Shown: in pieces, positions 1 to 5,563 of the stretch | Position numbering within the stretch: the first letter of the stretch is position 1 | How the letters are laid out: each line of letters starts with the position of its first letter | Assembly: GCA_945860425.1 (NCBI GenBank) | Contig: CAMAQU010000123.1 | Span: 1-5,563, forward strand | Reading direction: 5' to 3' | Length of the DNA: 5,563 nucleotides | Origin: Sphingomonas paucimobilis | GTDB lineage: Bacteria > Pseudomonadota > Alphaproteobacteria > Sphingomonadales > Sphingomonadaceae | Translations under genes and position numbers: made by a program | The notes under the pieces: model-generated | The model's input: the letters and a program-made list of their open reading frames with translations, nothing else | The model's database searches: none | What the model was told of the DNA's origin: nothing

Positions 1-1
1 T

Positions 2-847
2 GGCGTATCGGAAAGCCCGGACCAGCATGTCCATATCCGCGAAACCCCCGGTTTCAACATCGGGGCGGCTGGCCAGCCACCCGGCTGCCGCAACAGCCTT
101 CACAGCCATCGTACCGCCGAGGTGTTTTTCGTTCTTAAGGGCCGCTGGCGGTTCTTCTGGGGGCGCTGGGGCACAGCGGGCGAGTTCCTCGCAGAGGAGG
201 GAGACATCTTCAACATCCCTACGGGCATCTTCCGCGCGTTTGAAAACGTGGGCACCGATTACGGTATGATCATGGCGATACTTGGCGGCGACGACGCCGG
301 GGGCGGGGTGATCTGGGCGCCTCAAGTGATTACCGACGCCAAAGACTACGGGCTCATTCTTGGGCAGAACGGCAAGCTCTACGATTCAAAGAAGGGCCAG
401 AGCTTGCCCGAAGGTGTGCCGCCTATGCCGCTCTTGACTGATGACGAGCTAAAGGCATTCCCCGAACCCACCACTGCGGATGTGATCCCAAACCACGTCG
501 CCCGCTATTTGGATCTGATGGCTCTTTCTGACCACCAACCTGCCAAGGTTATCGGTGAGCATGGCAAGCTGCGTGATCGCCCGGGCTTTGAGGTCGAGTT
601 CCTGTCGCGGGGTTCGATCCCTGATTCACCTTACGTGCTTAACCGCCATGAAGTTCTAATGCCGATGCGTGGCTATTGGCGGCTGACATGGGGAAATGGA
701 TCGACCGTCCTTAATCCTGGCGATACTGCCGCCATTCCACCGGGTCTGGAGCATTCATTGGCACCGGCTGTGACTGGCGAGGCAAGCCTTTACCGCGTCC
801 TCAACACTGATGATCCTGCGGGTCTGACGGGACGTCTCTTGACGTAG
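2..847 (+). CDS. Two-domain (bicupin) cupin protein, possible dioxygenase; 5' end outside window
   Basis: The reading frame is open from the first complete codon to the TAG at 845-847, so the N-terminus lies upstream of the window. A GTG at 122 looks like a start but falls inside the first cupin motif, so it is not one. Domain 1 has cupin motif 1 as H-S-H-x3-E-x6-G (nt 101-142). Its motif 2 is G-x5-P-x-G-x2-R (nt 200-235), with Arg where the third metal His normally sits. Domain 2 keeps H-E-x6-G (nt 647-673) but lacks the HxH pair, while its motif 2 G-x5-P-x-G-x2-H (nt 719-754) is intact. Cupins of this shape include Fe-dependent ring-cleaving dioxygenases, isomerases and non-catalytic members. 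Position at the head of a catabolic-looking operon favours an enzyme, but the substrate is unknown. The cupin fold call is firm; the reaction is not. Confidence 0.85.
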   Translation, partial: GVSESPDQHVHIRETPGFNIGAAGQPPGCRNSLHSHRTAEVFFVLKGRWRFFWGRWGTAGEFLAEEGDIFNIPTGIFRAFENVGTDYGMIMAILGGDDAGGGVIWAPQVITDAKDYGLILGQNGKLYDSKKGQSLPEGVPPMPLLTDDELKAFPEPTTADVIPNHVARYLDLMALSDHQPAKVIGEHGKLRDRPGFEVEFLSRGSIPDSPYVLNRHEVLMPMRGYWRLTWGNGSTVLNPGDTAAIPPGLEHSLAPAVTGEASLYRVLNTDDPAGLTGRLLT

Positions 848-907
848 CGTCGGGCAAGGACCGTCGACTGAATCACTTGTAAATCCCCCACATCAAGAAA
901 GCAAAGC

Positions 908-2026
908 ATGTCCGTTCTCGCCACTCATGTCGGTTCCTTGCCCCGCAGTCAGGCTGTGGTGGATTTCCTTTTCGCTCGCGAACGCGGTGAGACTTACGAT
1001 CCCGCAGCCTTTGATGCCTGTATGGCTGAGGCGGTCATGGAAAATGTCCGCCGCCAGAAGGAGGCGGGCGTCGACATCGTTTCGGACGGAGAATGCTCCA
1101 AGATCAGTTATGCGACCTATGTAAAGGACCGCTATACGGGGTTCTCTGGTGATAGCCCGCGCAACGCGCCTGCCGATTTGAAGATGTTCCCAACCTTCCT
1201 TGAAAGGCTTGCGAAGTCTGGAGGTACCCCAACCTATTCCCGCCCGCAGTGCACGGGTCCAGTGGAAAGCCGTGGGCAGGACGACCTCAAGAAGGACATC
1301 GCAAACCTTAAGTCAGCCATGGCAACTCATGGTGTGACCCGGGGCTTTATGAATGCAGCTTCGCCTGGCGTGATCAGCCTTTTCCTGCAAAACGGCTTCT
1401 ACCCCGACCGGCAGGCCTACCTGAACGCGCTGGCCGATGCGATGCGCGAGGAATACCGCACCATTCTTGATGCGGGGCTGGACCTACAACTTGATTGCCC
1501 CGATCTTGCCCTATCGCGCCACATGCTTTTTACCCATCTTAGCGACCAGGAATTCCTGCAGGTTGCAGCAACTCATGTCATGGCACTGGAGCGCGCACTA
1601 GATGGGCTGCCCCGTGACAATATCCGACTGCATATCTGTTGGGGCAACTATGAAGGCCCGCATTGCTGCGATATCGACATGGCGCAAGTCTTTTCCTTGC
1701 TTATGGCCGTGCCGGCTCGTTATGTTCTGTTCGAAACTTCAAACCCGCGCCATGGTCATGAGTGGAAAGTATTCCGCGACCGGGCGGGCGAAATTCCAAC
1801 GGACAAAGTACTGGTGCCGGGCGTGTTGGATACGACGACAAATTTTGTCGAACATCCCGACCTGGTTGCTCAAAGATTAGAGCGGTTCACGAACATTGTG
1901 GGTAAGGACCGCGTGATCGCCGGGACTGACTGCGGTTTTGGAACATTTGCAGGTTTTGGCGCGGTTGACCCCGAAATCGCTTGGGCAAAGCTTGCATCGC
2001 TGAAAGAAGGCGCGCGTCGCGTCTAA
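908..2026 (+). CDS. MetE C-terminal-like zinc methyltransferase (cobalamin-independent methionine synthase II family)
   Basis: This 372-residue cytosolic protein corresponds to the catalytic C-terminal barrel of MetE without the roughly 400-residue N-terminal half of full methionine synthase. It opens with THVGSLPR (residues 6-13), the thiol-substrate loop region, followed by the KEAGVDIVSDGE segment. The MetE zinc ligands all have counterparts: H242-x-C244, E276 and C342 (in GTDCGFGTF). In known relatives the zinc activates a thiol for methyl or alkyl transfer, as in MetE and epoxyalkane:coenzyme M transferase. Stand-alone members of this family mostly lack a defined substrate. The ATG at 908 lies 60 bp after the cupin stop, with only a weak purine tract (895-901) before it. 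Its TAA overlaps the next ATG by one base (TAATG), which suggests translational coupling. It is probably not a housekeeping methionine synthase, given its catabolic-type neighbours; that is inference. Confidence 0.88.
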   Translation: MSVLATHVGSLPRSQAVVDFLFARERGETYDPAAFDACMAEAVMENVRRQKEAGVDIVSDGECSKISYATYVKDRYTGFSGDSPRNAPADLKMFPTFLERLAKSGGTPTYSRPQCTGPVESRGQDDLKKDIANLKSAMATHGVTRGFMNAASPGVISLFLQNGFYPDRQAYLNALADAMREEYRTILDAGLDLQLDCPDLALSRHMLFTHLSDQEFLQVAATHVMALERALDGLPRDNIRLHICWGNYEGPHCCDIDMAQVFSLLMAVPARYVLFETSNPRHGHEWKVFRDRAGEIPTDKVLVPGVLDTTTNFVEHPDLVAQRLERFTNIVGKDRVIAGTDCGFGTFAGFGAVDPEIAWAKLASLKEGARRV

Positions 2027-2715
2027 TGATACCTCTGGTCCTTATTCCGGGCATGATGTGTGATGCGCGCATGTGGGGCGGGATTCCTGCAGCATTGCAT
2101 CCACGCCCCGTTGGGCATGCAATCCCGACGCAAGCGGATACCTTGACCGAACTTGCACGCATCATTCTGTTGGATGCACCGCCACGCTTTGCGCTGGCCG
2201 GCCTGTCGATGGGCGGAATACTCGCCATGGAGGTTCTGGCGCAGGCCCCAGACCGTGTTGAGCGGCTTGCACTGCTGGACACAAATCCTCGCGCAGAGTT
2301 GCATGCGGTTCGGGCTAATCGAGAGTCACAAATCGCGCGTGCCTTGAATGGAGGCCTCGTTCGCGTGATGCGTGATGAAATGAAGCCCAACTATCTGGCC
2401 AAGGGGCCGGGCAAAGGTGCTGTCCTTGACCTTTGCCTAGACATGGCGATTTCACTTGGCCCCGAGATTTTTGCACGCCAGTCACGCGCACTAGGTAATC
2501 GCCCGGACCGCCAGGCGACCCTGGCGGCCTTCAAAGGACCAGCGCTGGTGCTGATGGGAGCTGAAGACCGGCTTTGTCCACGCGACCGGCACGAGTTGAT
2601 GCATGCGTTGATGCCGCAGTCGCGGCTCGTCATCGTCGAGGGCGCTGGGCATTTGCCAACGCTGGAACGGCCTATTGAAACAACATCAGCACTACGTTGC
2701 TGGCTGGAGGAATGA
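2026..2715 (+). CDS. Alpha/beta hydrolase with intact catalytic triad
   Basis: The protein has 229 residues if it starts at the ATG at 2026, which shares a base with the preceding stop. This start places the first beta strand (IPLVLIPG) at the N-terminus, as usual for the family. The 15 extra codons back to 1981 would overlap the upstream gene and add nothing fold-like. The oxyanion-loop segment IPGMMCDARMW (residues 7-17) is followed by the nucleophile elbow G-L-S61-M-G-G, the acid D181 in LMGAEDRLCP, and H209 in GAGHLP. This is a complete Ser-Asp-His triad on a compact fold with little room for a cap domain. No signal peptide is seen, so it should be cytosolic. Plausible roles are hydrolysis of an ester, enol-lactone or C-C bond in the same pathway as its neighbours. 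The substrate cannot be read from the sequence. Confidence 0.88.
   Translation: MIPLVLIPGMMCDARMWGGIPAALHPRPVGHAIPTQADTLTELARIILLDAPPRFALAGLSMGGILAMEVLAQAPDRVERLALLDTNPRAELHAVRANRESQIARALNGGLVRVMRDEMKPNYLAKGPGKGAVLDLCLDMAISLGPEIFARQSRALGNRPDRQATLAAFKGPALVLMGAEDRLCPRDRHELMHALMPQSRLVIVEGAGHLPTLERPIETTSALRCWLEE
2706..2710 (+). promoter_or_regulatory. Shine-Dalgarno of the RraA-family gene, inside the hydrolase 3' end
   Basis: GGAGG lies within the last codons of the hydrolase gene, 4 nt before the ATG at 2715 and only 1 nt before the alternative ATG at 2712. It therefore favours the second ATG and independent re-initiation after the hydrolase stop. Confidence 0.6.
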
Positions 2716-3410
2716 TGGATCAGAAACTTCTCGACCTTTTGTCGCGCGTCGACACGCCAACCGTGCTGAACGCCATTGAAGTCGTTCAAGGCAAGCGTGG
2801 ATTTCAGGGATTTACTCGCGGCACCATGGTCGCTTCAGATCCCACCTCGCCCGCGATGGTTGGCTATGCCGCCACTGCACAGATCGCCGGGCTTGCACCA
2901 CCCGAAGAACCTGTCGCGACGATCCGTGCGCGACGGATGGCTTACTACAAGGCGATGTATGATGCGCCCAAGCCATCAATTGCAGTTGTGGAGGATGTCG
3001 ACTACCCGAATGCCGTCGCATCTTATTGGGGCGAGGTCAACGCAACCGTGCATAAGGCATTTGGGATGGCGGGTGCGCTGACAAACGGTGTCGTACGCGA
3101 TCTTGGTGACTTGCCTTCAGGTTTTCCCATTCTCGGCGGCAGTATCGGCCCAAGCCACGGTTTTGCCCATGTCCGTTCCATCGGCCAACCGGTTCAAGTG
3201 ATGGGGCTCACGGTGCGCCAGGGAGATCTGGTACATGCCGATCGGCATGGTGCGGTTGTGGTTCCACCCGAGGTCATCCCTCATTTGGCAGCGGCCATCC
3301 GTAAGCTGCAGGAAACTGAACGCCTTGTACTAGATCCTGCCCGAAAGCCTGGCTTTGATTTTGCGGCCTTTGAAGCGGCTTGGGCCGCATTTGAAAAGGC
3401 GAGGACTTGA
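2715..3410 (+). CDS. RraA-family protein (HMG-aldolase / oxaloacetate-decarboxylase-like)
   Basis: The protein has 231 residues from the ATG at 2715, which overlaps the hydrolase TGA by one base (TGATG). An ATG at 2712 is also possible, but the GGAGG at 2706-2710 would then sit one base away, so 2715 fits better. Family marks include DTPTVLNAIE near the N-terminus, WGEVNATVHKAFGMAGALTNGVVRD in mid-protein, and GDLVHADRHGAVVVPPE near the C-terminus. The R128-D129 pair matches the substrate- and metal-binding Arg-Asp of characterised 4-hydroxy-4-methyl-2-oxoglutarate/4-carboxy-4-hydroxy-2-oxoadipate aldolases. Family members are often mis-named 'demethylmenaquinone methyltransferase' or 'RNase E regulator'. 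The catabolic neighbours favour a divalent-metal lyase or decarboxylase acting on a 2-oxo acid. The exact substrate is inference. Confidence 0.87.
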   Translation: MDQKLLDLLSRVDTPTVLNAIEVVQGKRGFQGFTRGTMVASDPTSPAMVGYAATAQIAGLAPPEEPVATIRARRMAYYKAMYDAPKPSIAVVEDVDYPNAVASYWGEVNATVHKAFGMAGALTNGVVRDLGDLPSGFPILGGSIGPSHGFAHVRSIGQPVQVMGLTVRQGDLVHADRHGAVVVPPEVIPHLAAAIRKLQETERLVLDPARKPGFDFAAFEAAWAAFEKART

Positions 3411-3439
3411 GGGCTGCTGGCCTTAACCAAATACGCTAT

Positions 3440-3473
3440 TATGTTCGCCCTGCGAGTATGTTCGCCCTGCGAG
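3440..3473. repeat. Exact 17-bp tandem duplication (two copies)
   Basis: The unit TATGTTCGCCCTGCGAG occupies 3440-3456 and is repeated without a gap or mismatch at 3457-3473. The flanking bases differ, so the copy number is exactly two. It lies 30 bp after the RraA-family stop and is not in a gene. Replication slippage is the simplest origin. Confidence 0.95.
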
Positions 3474-3541
3474 CAATTCGGCAGGCCGTGTTTGCAATTC
3501 AGGCGGGTTGCACGGATTTTCTCAACGGAAAATTGGCTTCA

Positions 3542-3624
3542 GCTGTCTCTGCTCGCGGGTTTTTCTTCCGGGACAGCCGAGCTTTGCTCCGTTCCGTTAC
3601 TCGAGGCTGTCTCTGAGACCAGCC
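3542..3624. repeat. Overlapping inverted repeats with mutually exclusive stems
   Basis: GACAGCC at 3572-3578 is the reverse complement of GGCTGTC at 3605-3611. Its first six bases also complement GCTGTC at 3542-3547, extending to 3549/3570 with one G-T wobble, so only one of the two stems can form at a time. A third hairpin, GGCT-GTCTC / GAGAC-c-AGCC (3605-3624, one bulged C), competes for the same downstream arm. The 10-mer GCTGTCTCTG occurs directly repeated at 3542-3551 and 3606-3615. It may serve as a transcript-end structure for either flanking gene; no T-tract follows the outer hairpin, so terminator status is unproven. Confidence 0.5.
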
Positions 3625-3696
3625 GCATGTCAGCTTGTCCTTGGCCCTGCCAGAAGGGTCCCATAGTCGCCCATTTGTTCGTCATAATCTGATTGA

Positions 3697-3712
3697 CAAT
3701 ACCCCTGTATTG
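3697..3712. repeat. Perfect 6-bp inverted repeat with 4-nt loop
   Basis: CAATAC and GTATTG flank CCCT, about 40 bp beyond the LysR stop on the - strand. It could be a weak 3'-end hairpin for the LysR mRNA or a protein-binding site. It is AT-rich and lacks a downstream T-run on the - strand, so a factor-independent terminator is unlikely. Confidence 0.35.
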
Positions 3713-3752
3713 GGCGTCTGGCGATGTGATGATAAGTCTTGAACTAGGTATG

Positions 3753-4640
3753 TCAGCCTTTGAAGATCATGGACTCACCCAGAAGCCACTCTCGAAATAT
3801 GGCAGCATCCGGGTGCCGTAGACCTTTTTCAGGCGCCACTAAGAAGAACCCTTCCTCGATTGGCAGTTCGAGGGCGAAGGGCTTTACGAGCCGCCCCGAG
3901 GTGCTTTCGCGTTCCAGCATCGAGGATCTGCCGAGTGCAATCCCGCCCCCTTGGGCCGCAACTTCGAGCGCCATTGGAGTTGTGTCAAACCAGAGGCCTG
4001 ATCCCGGATCGACCTGTCTGGTACCTGCTGAGGCTAGCCATGTTGTCCAGCCTTCCTGATAGCCAAGAACATGCAAAAGCCGTTCTTTCGCAAGATCTTC
4101 AGGAGAAGACAAGCGCTCTGCGATTTCAGGTAGGCACATGGGGATGAGCTTTTCCCATGTCACCCTATCCGCGTCAAAACCGGCCCATTTTCCAAAACCA
4201 TAGCGTATGTCGAGGTCGAAGGTTTCAGAGTCGTAGTCTTCCGCCCAGACAGACGAGACAATACGGACTTGGGTCTTTGGATGGGCCGTCAGAAAACGTG
4301 GCAGGCGTGAAGCAAGCCATGTGATCGCATAGCCAACGGGTGCGCGGACAGAAAGGATACCCAGCCGGCGGCCGCCAAACACCTCAAGCGTTCCGGCAGC
4401 CAGCCGCTCGAAGGCGTCGTTCACCTTGGGCAGGTAGGCGGCCCCCACCTTGGTCAAGGTCAGGCTTCGCGGCAGACGCTCGAACAGGGGCTCGCGCAAA
4501 TAGTGCTCCAGCAGTTTGACCTGCTTTGAAATTGCAGCTTGTGTAAGATTGAGTTCGGTCGCTGCATTCGTAAAGCTAAGATGCCGTGCTGATGCTTCGA
4601 ACGCGCGCAACCACGGAAGTGGCGGCATTTGATGGCCCAT
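3753..4640 (-). CDS. LysR-family transcriptional regulator, GcvA-like
   Basis: The protein has 295 residues, the usual length for LysR regulators. The N-terminal winged helix-turn-helix covers residues about 8-65: PLPWLRAFEASARHLSFTNAA, then LNLTQAAISKQVKLLE, then the wing LFERLPRSLTLT. This pattern (ARHLSFT, TQAAIS) is typical of the GcvA branch. The substrate-binding domain runs from about residue 92 to 290, with LDIRYGFGKWAGF and GGGIALGRSSM as GcvA-like signatures. The ATG at 4640 is chosen because a GGAGG (4648-4652 on the complementary strand) lies 7 nt upstream; the internal Met5 would be too far away. It is transcribed away from the acyl-CoA synthetase gene, the classic arrangement for a LysR regulator and its target. 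The effector is unknown, perhaps a substrate or CoA ester of the neighbouring pathway. Control of the convergent operon to the left is possible but not shown. Confidence 0.93.
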   Translation of the reverse strand: MGHQMPPLPWLRAFEASARHLSFTNAATELNLTQAAISKQVKLLEHYLREPLFERLPRSLTLTKVGAAYLPKVNDAFERLAAGTLEVFGGRRLGILSVRAPVGYAITWLASRLPRFLTAHPKTQVRIVSSVWAEDYDSETFDLDIRYGFGKWAGFDADRVTWEKLIPMCLPEIAERLSSPEDLAKERLLHVLGYQEGWTTWLASAGTRQVDPGSGLWFDTTPMALEVAAQGGGIALGRSSMLERESTSGRLVKPFALELPIEEGFFLVAPEKGLRHPDAAIFREWLLGESMIFKG

Positions 4641-4647
4641 AGTCCGT

Positions 4648-4652
4648 CCTCC
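4648..4652 (-). promoter_or_regulatory. Shine-Dalgarno of the LysR gene
   Basis: GGAGG on the - strand with a 7-nt spacer to the ATG at 4640. It decides the start over the in-frame Met four codons later. Confidence 0.75.
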
Positions 4653-4776
4653 CTAGCTTATGGATCAAATAGCGCGTTTCCGACCCATGATTGGTATGTA
4701 TGCGACGCTGAGTGTGCCTTGAGCGAAGCTTAGACCTCTTTTTCATCATGTGTGTGTTGGTCTTAATTGCGATATG

Positions 4777-4782
4777 AAGGGG
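4777..4782 (+). promoter_or_regulatory. Shine-Dalgarno of the acyl-CoA synthetase gene
   Basis: AAGGGG ends 7 nt before the ATG at 4790. The ATG at 4786 is in another frame that soon stops, so 4790 is the supported start. Confidence 0.65.
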
Positions 4783-4789
4783 CTGATGT

Positions 4790-5563
4790 ATGAAAGAGAC
4801 GCCAATGGAACCGCACTTCGCGCTGAACATCAGACAGATCTTGTGGGCCCCGGCAGGGCGCAACCCAGATCAGGTAATCATTGATGAAAACGGTCGGCCA
4901 CGCAGGTACGGTGAGTTTCATGAGCGCATTGGGCGGCTCGGTGCAGCGCTTACTCAACTTGGTTTTGGCGTCGGCTCCACTATTGCGGTGATGGATTGGG
5001 ATACGCCGAGGTATTTGGAGTGTTTCTTTGCCATTCCAATGATCGGGGCCACGCTGCACACCGTGAATATCAGGCTGTCGCCTGAGCAGATCCTATTCAC
5101 AATCAATCATGCCGAGGATGATGCGATCCTGTGCCATGAGGATTTTCTGTCGATCCTCTTGCCTCTGCTGCCCCGGGTAACGCGTCCAGTGTCGTTGGTC
5201 TTGCTTACAGACCGGGACGATGCGCCCCAGCCCAAAGGGTTTGTCGGTGAATATGAAGCCATGCTCAGAGCACAAACCTCTGGCTTTGTCTTTGGCAACT
5301 TGCCCGAAGAGACGCGTGCCACGCTTTTTTACACTACGGGTACGACCGGCGACCCCAAAGGTGTCAGCTATACCCACCGCCAATTGGTTTTGCACACGTT
5401 GGCTGTTTCGGCCGACCTTGGAACTGTCCCCGGAGCAGGTGGCTTGAAGCGGGACGATGTGTATATGCCGATCACGCCACTGTTTCATGTGCATGGCTGG
5501 GGCTTTCCCTATATTGCTACCTTCCTAGGACTGAAGCAGGTTTATCCAGGCCGCTATGATCCG
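4790..5563 (+). CDS. Acyl-CoA synthetase / AMP-dependent ligase, N-terminal half (3' end outside window)
   Basis: The frame stays open for 258 codons to the right edge, about half of a usual 510-550-residue acyl-CoA synthetase. The N-terminal region (RRYGEFHERIGRLGAALTQL, then MDWDTPRYLECFFAIPMIGATLHTVNIRLS, residues about 95-115) is typical of fatty-acid and medium-chain acyl-CoA ligases. The AMP-binding P-loop TLFYTTGTTGDPKGV ends at V192, with the TTGTTGDPKG core at 182-191. A second ANL-family motif, PLFHVHGWG, is at 230-238. The enzyme would activate a carboxylic acid with ATP to an acyl-adenylate and then to the CoA thioester in the cytosol. Chain length or aromatic preference cannot be told, because the specificity-determining part lies beyond the edge. 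Divergent placement from the LysR gene suggests regulation by it. The DMSP-pathway ligase DmdB belongs to the same broad family, but nothing here singles that role out. Confidence 0.92.
   Translation, partial: MKETPMEPHFALNIRQILWAPAGRNPDQVIIDENGRPRRYGEFHERIGRLGAALTQLGFGVGSTIAVMDWDTPRYLECFFAIPMIGATLHTVNIRLSPEQILFTINHAEDDAILCHEDFLSILLPLLPRVTRPVSLVLLTDRDDAPQPKGFVGEYEAMLRAQTSGFVFGNLPEETRATLFYTTGTTGDPKGVSYTHRQLVLHTLAVSADLGTVPGAGGLKRDDVYMPITPLFHVHGWGFPYIATFLGLKQVYPGRYDP

Larger units (their letters stand above)
3411..3752. other. 342-bp convergent intergenic region without a convincing gene
   Basis: This stretch separates the RraA-family stop from the convergent LysR stop. Short open frames exist on both strands, but none has a Shine-Dalgarno or recognisable protein. 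What it does hold is a 17-bp tandem duplication at 3440-3473, a set of competing inverted repeats between 3541 and 3624, and a small perfect palindrome at 3697-3712. No classical GC-stem plus T-tract terminator is obvious on either strand. The density of repeats suggests a transcript-end region or a decayed repeat element. Confidence 0.7.
4641..4789. promoter_or_regulatory. Divergent promoter region with a candidate LysR-type operator (CAT-N11-ATG at 4686-4702)
   Basis: These 149 bp separate the divergent LysR and acyl-CoA synthetase starts and must hold both promoters. LysR regulators usually bind dyads of the form T-N11-A. CAT (4686-4688) and ATG (4700-4702) flank exactly 11 bases and fit this form. 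A second T-N11-A with partial symmetry (AGC-gaa-GCT core) lies at 4720-4732, closer to the synthetase. Such motifs occur often by chance, so the individual sites are weak. I could not assign -35/-10 boxes with confidence on either strand. Confidence 0.4.

Noticed and set aside
122..847. A 241-codon cupin gene starting at the GTG at 122
   Set aside because: The GTG lies inside cupin motif 1 and the same frame is open to the left edge with clear cupin sequence, so the gene begins outside the window.
1887..2390. 167-codon open frame on the - strand
   Set aside because: It lies antisense to the MetE-like and hydrolase genes, whose conserved motifs settle the coding strand; its Arg/Ser-rich product is typical of antisense shadow in GC-rich DNA.
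3516..3533. ATTTTC / GAAAAT inverted repeat as a terminator for the operon
   Set aside because: Only six AT-rich base pairs with a 6-nt loop and no GC stem; too weak to call.
3539..3685. Small 48-codon open frame on the - strand in the intergenic region
   Set aside because: No Shine-Dalgarno before its ATG, low-complexity Ser/Glu-rich composition, no recognisable family, and it runs through the inverted repeats.
3441..3692. Open frames on the + strand after the RraA-family gene (83 and 69 codons)
   Set aside because: The starts lie within or next to the 17-bp tandem repeat, there is no ribosome-binding site, and the translation looks random (many Cys, Arg and Ser).
3693..3698. TTGACA resembling a -35 promoter box
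   Set aside because: No acceptable -10 box at 16-18 bp spacing and no gene downstream on the + strand; it partly overlaps the small palindrome.
4576..4863. 95-codon open frame on the - strand spanning the divergent promoter
   Set aside because: It overlaps the LysR start in another frame and the synthetase gene on the opposite strand, and shows no recognisable protein features.
5093..5494. 133-codon open frame on the - strand
   Set aside because: Antisense to the acyl-CoA synthetase P-loop region, with no motif of its own.

Overview
The window looks like part of an alphaproteobacterial chromosome, most plausibly Rhodobacterales (Roseobacter-type). I infer this from the moderately high GC content, the family variants present and the tight gene overlaps. 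No taxonomic marker is present, so this is a family-resemblance judgement. There are no RNA genes, CRISPR arrays, insertion sequences or phage genes.

Layout: (1) From the left edge to 3410, four genes run on the + strand as one probable operon. They are a two-domain cupin protein (5' end cut by the window), a 372-residue MetE-C-like zinc methyltransferase ('cobalamin-independent methionine synthase II family'), an alpha/beta hydrolase with a complete Ser-Asp-His triad, and an RraA-family aldolase/decarboxylase-like protein. The last three are stitched together by TAATG and TGATG stop/start overlaps. (2) Positions 3411-3752 have no convincing gene. They carry an exact 17-bp tandem duplication and several interlocking inverted repeats between convergent genes. 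(3) A GcvA-like LysR regulator lies on the - strand (3753-4640). (4) A 149-bp divergent promoter region follows. (5) An acyl-CoA synthetase on the + strand starts at 4790 and is cut by the right edge.

Working together: the cupin (possible dioxygenase), hydrolase and RraA-type lyase are the kind of enzymes used to open and shorten a carboxylated, possibly aromatic, substrate. The MetE-like protein could move a methyl group or act on a thioether or thiol. The acyl-CoA synthetase would activate an acid substrate or product, and the LysR protein probably controls at least that gene. No protein can be assigned a specific substrate from sequence alone. The pathway is inference, but the combination is unusual enough to be the most interesting point here.
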